A DNA stretch of 9,639 nt from an uncultured Dorea sp. (lineage in GTDB: Bacteria > Bacillota > Clostridia > Lachnospirales > Lachnospiraceae): positions 1 to 9,639 of the forward strand of contig CAKRAT010000073.1 in NCBI GenBank assembly GCA_934295165.1, written 5' to 3'. The position numbers and the translations under genes were made by a program. The notes below the pieces were generated by a model, which was given only the letters and a program-made list of their open reading frames with translations, did not search any database and had not been told where the DNA came from. The first letter of the stretch is position 1, and each line of letters starts with the position of its first letter. Below are positions 1-5,834 of the stretch, piece after piece.

Positions 1-1
1 T

Positions 2-94
2 CCTTTGCTTTTAGGTGATTCTGACTCTCTTAGTGTTTCTTATGGTATGGAACCTGAACAAGAAGCCTTATCTATTCTTTCCTTCAAGGACTGA
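2..94 (+). CDS. Possible C-terminal end of an unidentified protein (cut by window edge)
   Basis: A reading frame is open from the window edge to a TGA at 92-94 and would encode about 30 residues ending in ALSILSFKD. I do not recognise the family. An open frame of 30 codons is not improbable by chance, so support is weak. Its codons are richer in T-ending forms (ggt, tct, cct, ctt) than the nearby genes, which prefer gga, aca and gcg-type codons; that would fit a gene of different origin if it is real. It would be convergent with the S1-domain gene, with about 34 bases between the two stops. The start and function lie outside the window. Confidence 0.25.
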   Translation, partial: PLLLGDSDSLSVSYGMEPEQEALSILSFKD

Positions 95-128
95 GAGGCC
101 GCTTCCCAGTTAATAAATGAAATCCCAA

Positions 129-827
129 CTAATCTAATTTCAACCCTTTGAATAAATCCCCAAGGCTTGTACCAATCTCCTCAGCCTTCGGAATCTCTAC
201 ATGGATTTCTTCTTCCTCTTTTTTCTCTTCTTCAAGAGCTTTCATGCTGAGGCTGATCTTGCCATCTTTTACTCCGATGATCTTCACATTTACCTCATCT
301 CCGACATTTAATACATCAGCAGGTGATTTGATTCGTTTTAAGCTGATCTGGGAGATGTGTACCAGTCCGGAGAGACCATCGCCGAGATCTACGAATGCAC
401 CGTAGTTCTGAAGACTTTCTACTGTACCTGTCACGACACTGCCGGCTTTGACAGCTGCAATCTTGGCTTCTCTTTCTTTCCTTGCTTTTTCCTGCAGAAT
501 TTCACGTGCAGAGAGTACCAGACGATTATTGGCTTCATCTACATCGATGACTTTGACTTCAATATCTTTTAACAGATAAGTTTCCAGATCTTCGATATAA
601 GAAAGTGATAATCTGGATGCAGGAATGAATCCGCGGATTCCTTCGATCATGGCGATAGCTCCGCCGTTTACAATTCCCTCTACTTTTACGGGGAGAACCG
701 TGCCCTTTTCCATATAAGCTTTTACCACATTCCATGGATTGGCATCGTCGAAATGTTCCTCAAGGTCAGCCATTGTAACCGGTGTCTCTTCTGTCTGTGC
801 TTCTTCGTGTAATAATTCTTCGCTCAT
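129..827 (-). CDS. Two-S1-domain RNA-binding protein (ribosomal protein S1-like)
   Basis: This is a 232-residue cytoplasmic protein with two S1 (OB-fold) RNA-binding domains. Domain 1 spans about residues 42-108 and includes GFIPASRLS. Domain 2 spans about 128-197 and has the classic S1 core: GTVESLQNYGAFVDLG, GLSGLVHISQIS and KISLSMKAL. The N-terminus is acidic, and a charged linker (KARKEREAK) separates the domains. A Glu-rich stretch (about 199-207) precedes the C-terminal SLGDLFKGLKLD. The protein is much shorter than the six-domain S1 of E. coli but resembles the short S1-type proteins of clostridia, which are often named 30S ribosomal protein S1. Inferred role: binding mRNA or rRNA during translation or RNA turnover. 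The start at 827 is supported by an AAGAAGGGAA ribosome binding site at 838-847 and by the promoter upstream. It is divergent from the pyrophosphatase gene. Confidence 0.88.
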   Translation of the reverse strand: MSEELLHEEAQTEETPVTMADLEEHFDDANPWNVVKAYMEKGTVLPVKVEGIVNGGAIAMIEGIRGFIPASRLSLSYIEDLETYLLKDIEVKVIDVDEANNRLVLSAREILQEKARKEREAKIAAVKAGSVVTGTVESLQNYGAFVDLGDGLSGLVHISQISLKRIKSPADVLNVGDEVNVKIIGVKDGKISLSMKALEEEKKEEEEIHVEIPKAEEIGTSLGDLFKGLKLD

Positions 828-856
828 AGTGTTATGATTCCCTTCTTAATTTAGTA

Positions 857-878
857 AGAACATATTGAAAGATGTTCT
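857..878 (-). repeat. Inverted repeat in the S1-protein 5' leader
   Basis: AGAACAT and ATGTTCT form perfect 7-bp arms around an 8-base loop. The repeat lies between the predicted transcription start (about 886) and the ribosome binding site (838-847) of the S1-domain gene. It could be an mRNA hairpin or an operator just downstream of the promoter. Autoregulation through leader RNA is known for E. coli rpsA, but applying that here is inference. Confidence 0.35.
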
Positions 879-892
879 CCAGTATTAGTTTT

Positions 893-922
893 AGTATAGC
901 ATAGAACTGTAAAATTGTTCAA
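893..922 (-). promoter_or_regulatory. SigA-type promoter for the S1-domain gene
   Basis: On the minus strand there is a -35 TTGAAC (917-922), an 18-base spacer, and a -10 TATACT (893-898) preceded by TGC, which makes an extended -10. The predicted transcription start is near 886, giving a leader of about 58 bases before the ATG at 827. Both hexamers match the consensus at five of six positions. Confidence 0.72.
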
Positions 923-1024
923 AGAAAAATACGAAATACATGGAAATAAAGGTTGACGAAACTTCAAAAAGATGGCAAGCTTAGTACTTAAGAGATATAA
1001 GAAAAAGGATGTGAAAGATACAAT

Positions 1025-2671
1025 ATGGCTAAAAAAGCAGGAAAAATATACGTTGTGGGACATAAGAATCCCGATACGGATTCCATCTGTTCAGCAATTG
1101 CCTATGCGAATTTAAAACGCGAAATAACCGGTAATGACTATGTAGCCAAAAGAGCCGGTCAGATAAATGAGGAGACACACTATGTATTACAGAAGTTTGG
1201 AGTAAAAACACCGACACTTCTTGAAAATGTAAAATTACAGGTAAAGGATATGGATATCCACCAGATCGATGGTGTCGGTCCGAATGTATCTCTGAAAGAT
1301 ACATGGACAAAGATGAAGGAAAATAATATCAAGACGCTTCCTATATTAAGAGATGAAGAACTTCTTGGTGTGATTTCGACCGGAGATATTGCAACATCTT
1401 ATATGGATGTATATGATAACATGATCCTTTCCAAGGCCAGAACACAGTACCGTAATATCATGAATACACTGGATGGAGAGATAATAACCGGTAATGAACA
1501 TGGATATTTTACAAAAGGAAAAGTAGCGATCGGTGCGTCCAGTCCGGATCTGATGCAGGAATTTATCGAAAAAGACGATCTTGTAATTCTTGGAAACCGT
1601 GTAGAGTCACAGGTGTGTGCCCTGGATATTGATGTAAGCTGTATGGTCGTCTGCCAGAATGCAGAAGTTTCAGAAGAAGTGATCATGCGCGCAGATGAAC
1701 AGAGTACGGTGATCATCAGTACGCCACATGATACATTTACTGCGGCCAGACTGATCAATCAGAGTGTTCCGGTTAAGCGTTTTATGACGAAGACACCGCT
1801 GACATCTTTTCATATGAGTGATTATGTGGAAGATATCAAGGAAGTAATGGCAAAGAAGAAATACCGTGATTTCCCAATCGTTGACAGACATGGAAAATTT
1901 AAGGGATTTGTATCCAGACGTCGTTTCTTGAATGTAAGTAAGAAGAAAGTAATTCTGGTAGATCATAATGAGAAGAATCAGGCAGTAGACGGTATCGAAG
2001 AGGCTGAGATCGTGGAGATCATCGATCATCACAGACTGGGAAATATCGAGACGATGGGACCGGTATTTTTCCGTAACCAGCCGGTAGGGTGTACCGCAAC
2101 GATCGTATATCAGATGTATAAAGAAAATGATGTGGAAATCACACCGACGATCGCAGGACTTCTGTGCTCGGCAATCATTTCCGATACACTGTTATTCCGT
2201 TCGCCGACCTGTACACCGCTGGATGAAAAGGCTGCGAAGAAACTGGCGAAGATTGCAGGTATCAAACTGGAAGAACAGGCACAGGAAATGTTCAAGGCGG
2301 GAAGCAGTCTTGCAGGAAAGACAGCAGAAGATATCTGCTTCCAGGATTTCAAACAGTTTACAGTCAATGATATGGTATTTGGTGTAGGACAGTTGAATTC
2401 TATGAGTAAAGAAGAACTGCAGGAAGTAAAAGAGATGCTGACACCGTACCTACCGGAAGTACTGGAGAAGAATGGAGTACAGATGGTGTTCTTTATGCTG
2501 ACGGATATTCTGGATGAGTCGACAGAATTGTTGTGCTGCGGTGCAAAAGCGAAAGAATATATCATTGATGCATTTGACCTGAAAGAAGATACCGAGAAGA
2601 TGATCTTAAAGGGAGTTGTATCCAGAAAGAAACAGCTGATACCAACTCTGGTAAGTGAATTACAGCAGTAG
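1025..2671 (+). CDS. ppaC: Mn-dependent inorganic pyrophosphatase with CBS-DRTGG-CBS regulatory insert
   Basis: This is a cytoplasmic family II (DHH superfamily) pyrophosphatase that hydrolyses PPi to two phosphates and so pulls biosynthetic reactions forward. Metal-site motifs are all present: GHKNPDTDS (H13, D17, D19), VDHNE (D313), IIDHHR (D334, H335, H336) and ISDTLLF (D387). The C-terminal DHHA2 domain (about 420-548) ends with the substrate-binding SRKKQ (533-537). At 548 residues it is far longer than the roughly 310-residue B. subtilis enzyme. The extra length is an insert after about residue 65: CBS motif 1 (about 67-125), a DRTGG-type domain (about 135-245) and CBS motif 2 (about 250-305). 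In characterised relatives such inserts bind adenine nucleotides or diadenosine polyphosphates, which inhibit or activate the enzyme. The ribosome binding site is probably AAGGAT (1005-1010), set somewhat far from the ATG. A flavin reductase-like gene follows after 21 bases, probably in the same transcript. Confidence 0.93.
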   Translation: MAKKAGKIYVVGHKNPDTDSICSAIAYANLKREITGNDYVAKRAGQINEETHYVLQKFGVKTPTLLENVKLQVKDMDIHQIDGVGPNVSLKDTWTKMKENNIKTLPILRDEELLGVISTGDIATSYMDVYDNMILSKARTQYRNIMNTLDGEIITGNEHGYFTKGKVAIGASSPDLMQEFIEKDDLVILGNRVESQVCALDIDVSCMVVCQNAEVSEEVIMRADEQSTVIISTPHDTFTAARLINQSVPVKRFMTKTPLTSFHMSDYVEDIKEVMAKKKYRDFPIVDRHGKFKGFVSRRRFLNVSKKKVILVDHNEKNQAVDGIEEAEIVEIIDHHRLGNIETMGPVFFRNQPVGCTATIVYQMYKENDVEITPTIAGLLCSAIISDTLLFRSPTCTPLDEKAAKKLAKIAGIKLEEQAQEMFKAGSSLAGKTAEDICFQDFKQFTVNDMVFGVGQLNSMSKEELQEVKEMLTPYLPEVLEKNGVQMVFFMLTDILDESTELLCCGAKAKEYIIDAFDLKEDTEKMILKGVVSRKKQLIPTLVSELQQ

Positions 2672-2692
2672 AAAAAGCGGGGGGGGAAAGAC

Positions 2693-3379
2693 ATGGCAAA
2701 GCAGATCTGGAAACCAGGGAATATGCTGTATCCGCTCCCGGCCGTGATGGTAAGTACCGCAGATAAATCCGGTAAGTCGAACATCATAACGGTTGCGTGG
2801 ACAGGAACGGTATGTACGAATCCGGCGATGCTGTATATATCTGTAAGACCGGAGCGGTATTCGTACGATCTTCTGAAAGACAGCGGAGAGTTCGTAGTAA
2901 ATCTGACAACTGAGAAGCTAAAAAAAGCAACAGACTGGTGCGGGGTACGTTCCGGCCGTGATGTTGATAAATGGAAAGAGATGCATCTGACAGCCGGCAA
3001 GGCATCAAAGCTTGACTATGCACCGGTCATCGAAGAATGTCCGGTGAACATCGAGTGTAAAGTAACCGAAATCAAAGAACTTGGCTCACATCATATGTTT
3101 CTGGCAAAAGTAGAGGCTGTTCAGGTAGGAGAAGAGTATCTGGATGAAAAGGGAAGATTACAGCTTGGAAAAGCCGGACTTCTGGCATATTCTCATGGAG
3201 AATACCTGACACTGGGAGATTCCCTTGGAACATTTGGATGGAGTGTCAGAAAAGCTCCTGCACCTGGAAAAGACTCTGTACCGAGAAAGAATAAGAAGAA
3301 TGCAGGAAAGAAGCCTGCATCGAAAAAGAATAAGAAGAGTACGGGAAAGAAAGCGGTATCAGGAAAACGTAAGAAATAA
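2693..3379 (+). CDS. Flavin reductase-like FMN-binding protein with Lys-rich repeated tail
   Basis: Residues 1 to about 185 match the flavin reductase-like, FMN-binding split-barrel family. Typical segments are MLYPLPAVMVST, VAWTGTVCTNPAMLYISVRP, FVVNLTTEKL and DWCGVRSGRDVDKW. Family members bind FMN and usually reduce flavin or small substrates with NAD(P)H; the substrate here cannot be read from sequence. Residues about 190-228 form an unusual basic tail containing two 13-residue repeats (199-211 and 212-224, each beginning KNKK) and ending KRKK. The typical family length is about 190 residues, so the tail is an added element that may bind nucleic acid or acidic surfaces (inference). The start is set by a G-rich ribosome binding site that includes an eight-G run (2679-2686). 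The gene lies 21 bases after the pyrophosphatase stop and is followed by a hairpin terminator, so it probably ends that operon. Confidence 0.85.
   Translation: MAKQIWKPGNMLYPLPAVMVSTADKSGKSNIITVAWTGTVCTNPAMLYISVRPERYSYDLLKDSGEFVVNLTTEKLKKATDWCGVRSGRDVDKWKEMHLTAGKASKLDYAPVIEECPVNIECKVTEIKELGSHHMFLAKVEAVQVGEEYLDEKGRLQLGKAGLLAYSHGEYLTLGDSLGTFGWSVRKAPAPGKDSVPRKNKKNAGKKPASKKNKKSTGKKAVSGKRKK
3287..3364 (+). repeat. Two imperfect 39-bp tandem repeats encoding the Lys-rich tail
   Basis: The copies at 3287-3325 and 3326-3364 both begin AAGAATAAGAAGA and encode KNKKNAGKKPASK and KNKKSTGKKAVSG. The period keeps the reading frame. A short KRKK remnant follows before the stop. The tail probably grew by in-frame duplication. 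Confidence 0.75.
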
Positions 3380-3393
3380 ATATAGTATAAATC

Positions 3394-3419
3394 AAGGCGT
3401 CAGAATTCTGGCGCCTTTT
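3394..3419 (+). terminator. Rho-independent terminator after the flavin reductase gene
   Basis: Ten-bp arms AAGGCGTCAG and CTGGCGCCTT pair with one G-U wobble around an AATT loop, followed by a short T run (3416-3419). It begins 15 bases after the flavin reductase stop codon. The T tract is short, so termination may be incomplete. Confidence 0.75.
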
Positions 3420-3467
3420 GCATATTTGGTCAGAATACGAACCCGGGTATGGAATCCCCTGCTCCGG

Positions 3468-3476
3468 CATATAGTA
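3468..3476 (+). promoter_or_regulatory. Candidate -10 element for the deacetylase gene
   Basis: CATATAGTA lies about 30 bases before the preferred deacetylase start. It contains TATAGT, a fair SigA -10, and also fits the CATAnnnTA pattern of the mother-cell sporulation sigma factors K and E. No good TTGACA-like hexamer is found 16-18 bases upstream; the nearest notable word is GTATG at 3447-3451. A promoter is expected here because a terminator ends the preceding operon, but the sigma class is uncertain. Confidence 0.35.
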
Positions 3477-3504
3477 AAATGAAATAATGCTATGTGGGTG
3501 TGAT

Positions 3505-4296
3505 ATGAAATTAAATATCGATTGCAAATCAGACATAACATACAAACGACGGACCAGGATAAAAACGGCGGGACTTTTGCTGATTTATATATTAGGGATT
3601 TATTTTCTTCTGGAAAAGATGGTACAGTTGGAAGATGAGTCTGTTGTGGAAGTGAAAAAAACTCATAAGGAGCTGTCAGAGACAGCTTCTTCAAATAACG
3701 AAAAGGCTATTCAATTTGTAGCATCGGATATGATAAAAGAGGCCCCTGAGATTGCAATCACATTTGACGATGGACCAAGCCCGGCATGGACACCGAAACT
3801 TCTGGATGGATTAAAAGAACGGAATATAAAAGCGACATTTTTCCTGATCGGGGAAAATGCAGAAAATGCACCGGAACTTGTAAAGAGAGAATCGGAAGAA
3901 GGTCATCTGATTGGCAATCATACATATCATCATGTAGAAATCACACATGTACCGGATGAGACGGCAAAAGAAGAATTCCGAATGACAAATGAGGTGATCA
4001 CTGGAATTACAGGGGAAGAAGTCTCTTATATGAGACCCCCGTTTGGAGCATGGAAAAAGAAACTGGAGTGGGAACTGGATGTTATACCTGTGATGTGGAC
4101 GATAGACCCGTTGGACTGGACAACGAATAATGAAGATGAAATTGTCAATAAAGTAGTGACGCAGGCGAAGGAAAATGATATCATTCTATTGCATGACTGT
4201 TACGAATCCAGTGTGAATGCGGCACTTCGCATTGTAGATATCCTGCAGAAAGAAGGATTTGATTTCGTAACGGTTGATGAACTCATTATGAATTAG
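3505..4296 (+). CDS. Membrane-anchored polysaccharide deacetylase (NodB family)
   Basis: Numbered from the ATG at 3505, this 263-residue protein has a basic N-terminus, one hydrophobic segment (about 20-40, AGLLLIYILGIYFLLEK) acting as a signal anchor, a hydrophilic stalk, and an extracellular NodB catalytic domain from about residue 83. Carbohydrate esterase 4 motifs are complete: TFDDGPS (D88, D89), HTYHH (metal ligands H139 and H143), RPPFG (about R177), DPLDW (201-205) and LLHD (H230). Family members remove acetyl groups from N-acetylglucosamine or N-acetylmuramic acid in peptidoglycan or related polymers, often giving lysozyme resistance; the exact substrate is unknown. An in-frame ATG at 3487 would add MLCGCD, but no ribosome binding site precedes it, while GGGTG (3496-3500) lies just before 3505. 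The preference for 3505 is moderate. Transcription is probably from its own promoter after the upstream terminator. Confidence 0.88.
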   Translation: MKLNIDCKSDITYKRRTRIKTAGLLLIYILGIYFLLEKMVQLEDESVVEVKKTHKELSETASSNNEKAIQFVASDMIKEAPEIAITFDDGPSPAWTPKLLDGLKERNIKATFFLIGENAENAPELVKRESEEGHLIGNHTYHHVEITHVPDETAKEEFRMTNEVITGITGEEVSYMRPPFGAWKKKLEWELDVIPVMWTIDPLDWTTNNEDEIVNKVVTQAKENDIILLHDCYESSVNAALRIVDILQKEGFDFVTVDELIMN

Positions 4297-4321
4297 ATTC
4301 AAAACTCATAATTTATGAATC
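4296..4321 (+). other. Overlapping palindromes between the deacetylase gene and rarA
   Basis: TCATAA-T-TTATGA (4306-4318) is a perfect 13-base palindrome. An alternative outer hairpin pairs GATTCA (4296-4301) with TGAATC (4316-4321). The structure begins at the last base of the deacetylase stop codon. No T tract follows, so it is not a convincing terminator; an operator or a weak attenuating hairpin is possible. No clear promoter for rarA is visible in the 70-base gap, so rarA may be partly co-transcribed with the deacetylase gene. Confidence 0.3.
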
Positions 4322-4366
4322 GGATTTGATGAATGAAAATTTACATAGATAAATGGAGATGAAAGA

Positions 4367-5686
4367 ATGGATTTATTTGATTATATGCGGGAGCAGAACA
4401 TGGAAAAAGAATCACCGCTTGCATCCAGACTGCGTCCGGCAACATTAGAGGAAGTAGTCGGACAGCAGCACATTATCGGAAAGGACAAATTGCTTTACAG
4501 GGCAATCAAGGCTGACAAATTAAGTTCCGTTATTTTCTACGGTCCTCCGGGAACAGGAAAAACTACACTTGCTAAAGTCATTGCCAATACGACTAGTGCG
4601 GAATTTACCCAGATCAACGCAACGACTGCCGGTAAAAAGGACATGGAAGAAGTGATAAACAAAGCAAAAGAGATGCAGGGAATGTATCGGAAAAGGACGA
4701 TCCTGTTCGTGGATGAGATCCACAGATTCAATAAAGGACAGCAGGATTATCTGCTGCCATTTGTGGAAGACGGTACGATCATCCTGATCGGTGCAACGAC
4801 GGAGAATCCGTATTTTGAAGTGAACGGGGCGCTGCTTTCCAGATCGAGCATCTTTGAATTACAGCCGCTTGCCAAAGAAGATATCAAGACTCTGATCACA
4901 AGGGCAGTCTATGATAAGATAAAAGGTATGGGAAGTTACCAGGCGGTGATCGATGAAGATGCACTGGAATTTCTTGCAGACATTTCCGGAGGAGATGCCA
5001 GAAGTGCGTTAAACGCAGTTGAACTTGGAATCCTGACGACAGAACGGAGTGCAGACGGAAAGATTCATATAACACTGGATGTTGCATCAGAATGCATTCA
5101 GAAACGTGTAGTTAAATACGATAAGACAGGGGATAATCATTATGATACGATCTCTGCATTTATAAAAAGTATGCGCGGTTCCGATCCGGATGCAGCAGTG
5201 TATTATCTTGCAAAAATGTTATACGCAGGAGAAGATATCAAGTTCATAGCCAGACGTATCATGATCTGCGCATCGGAAGATGTGGGAAATGCGGATCCAA
5301 TGGCACTTACGGTTGCCGTGTCTGCTTCCCAGGCAGTCGAACGAATCGGTATGCCGGAAGCACAGATCATCCTTTCCCAGGCAGTCACATATGTAGCGGC
5401 AGCACCAAAAAGTAATGCCGCATGCAATGCAATCTTTGACGCAATGGCAAGCGTAAAACGTACAAAGACGACTGTCCCGTCACATCTGCGGGATGCCCAT
5501 TATAAAGGTGCCCAGAAACTGGGACACGGCATCGGATATAAATATGCACATGATTATCCACATCATTATGTAGAACAGCAGTATCTGCCGGATGAGATCG
5601 TTGGAGAAAAATTCTATGTACCGAGTGAGAACGGGCATGAGAAGGAGATCAAAGAGTGGATGAGGTATATCCGGGAGAATCGATGA
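4367..5686 (+). CDS. rarA: Replication-associated recombination protein RarA (MgsA), AAA+ ATPase
   Basis: RarA/MgsA (WRNIP1/Mgs1 family) is a cytoplasmic clamp-loader-like AAA+ ATPase that acts at stalled replication forks. The protein has 439 residues, typical for the family. Visible motifs are the N-terminal SPLASRLRPATLEEVVGQ, Walker A GPPGTGKT (59-66), Walker B ILFVDE (112-117) followed by IHRFNK, sensor 1 GATTEN (142-147), an arginine finger in LLSRSSIFEL (about R159), and sensor 2 in SGGDAR (about R212). The C-terminal half (about 245-439) matches the RarA oligomerisation domain: RGSDPDAAVYYLAKML, CASEDVGNADP, and the Tyr/His-rich GIGYKYAHDYPHHYVEQQYLP. The start is supported by GGAGA at 4355-4359, seven bases before the ATG. 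The gene is convergent with the ferredoxin-like gene, and no ordinary T-tailed terminator is seen in the 148 bases between them. Confidence 0.95.
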   Translation: MDLFDYMREQNMEKESPLASRLRPATLEEVVGQQHIIGKDKLLYRAIKADKLSSVIFYGPPGTGKTTLAKVIANTTSAEFTQINATTAGKKDMEEVINKAKEMQGMYRKRTILFVDEIHRFNKGQQDYLLPFVEDGTIILIGATTENPYFEVNGALLSRSSIFELQPLAKEDIKTLITRAVYDKIKGMGSYQAVIDEDALEFLADISGGDARSALNAVELGILTTERSADGKIHITLDVASECIQKRVVKYDKTGDNHYDTISAFIKSMRGSDPDAAVYYLAKMLYAGEDIKFIARRIMICASEDVGNADPMALTVAVSASQAVERIGMPEAQIILSQAVTYVAAAPKSNAACNAIFDAMASVKRTKTTVPSHLRDAHYKGAQKLGHGIGYKYAHDYPHHYVEQQYLPDEIVGEKFYVPSENGHEKEIKEWMRYIRENR

Positions 5687-5722
5687 GTTGCTGTTGAATT
5701 CATTGTCATTGACCAATCACGA

Positions 5723-5809
5723 CATGAGAAAGACTTGGTATTCTGACGCCCTTATAACTTCTTCATCATGGAATCTTAGCCCGAACCAGAATACCAAGTC
5801 TTTCTCATG
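5723..5809. repeat. Perfect 23-bp inverted repeat around a 41-base spacer (87-bp element)
   Basis: Arm 1 (5723-5745) begins CATGAGAAAGACTTGG. Arm 2 (5787-5809) is its exact reverse complement and ends CAAGTCTTTCTCATG. The spacer (5746-5786) has no ORF and no clear promoter. The element lies between the convergent stops of rarA and the ferredoxin-like gene. It could act as a bidirectional transcript-end hairpin, but neither side has a T tract. It could also be a very short MITE-like repeat or an invertible segment. The sequence supports the structure only, not a function. Confidence 0.9.
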
Positions 5810-5834
5810 GACCGGGGTAAGTCACGATGATGTA

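Noticed and set aside
90..110. Imperfect hairpin (ACTGaGAG / TTCcCAGT) between the left edge frame and the S1-domain gene
   Set aside because: It has one mismatch and a short stem, with no T tract on either strand, so it is not reported as a terminator.
950..1001. TTGACG (953-958) and TATAAG (996-1001) as a promoter for the pyrophosphatase gene
   Set aside because: The two hexamers are too far apart, and the TATAAG would start transcription inside the ribosome binding site. A promoter must exist here but I cannot place it.
2110..3000. A 296-codon minus-strand open frame
   Set aside because: It is antisense to the pyrophosphatase and flavin reductase genes, both with clear family motifs. Its product is Ser/Phe-rich without recognisable domains, as expected for the shadow of a coding strand.
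3287..3364. Two direct repeats as a possible CRISPR-like array
   Set aside because: The repeats are adjacent, in frame and coding, with no spacers.
3425..3460. Minus-strand GGGTTCG word resembling a tRNA T-arm
   Set aside because: No acceptor stem, anticodon arm or D-arm can be folded around it.
4326..4354. TTGATG and ATAAAT as a promoter for rarA
   Set aside because: The -10 match is poor, and the start would fall between the ribosome binding site and the ATG.
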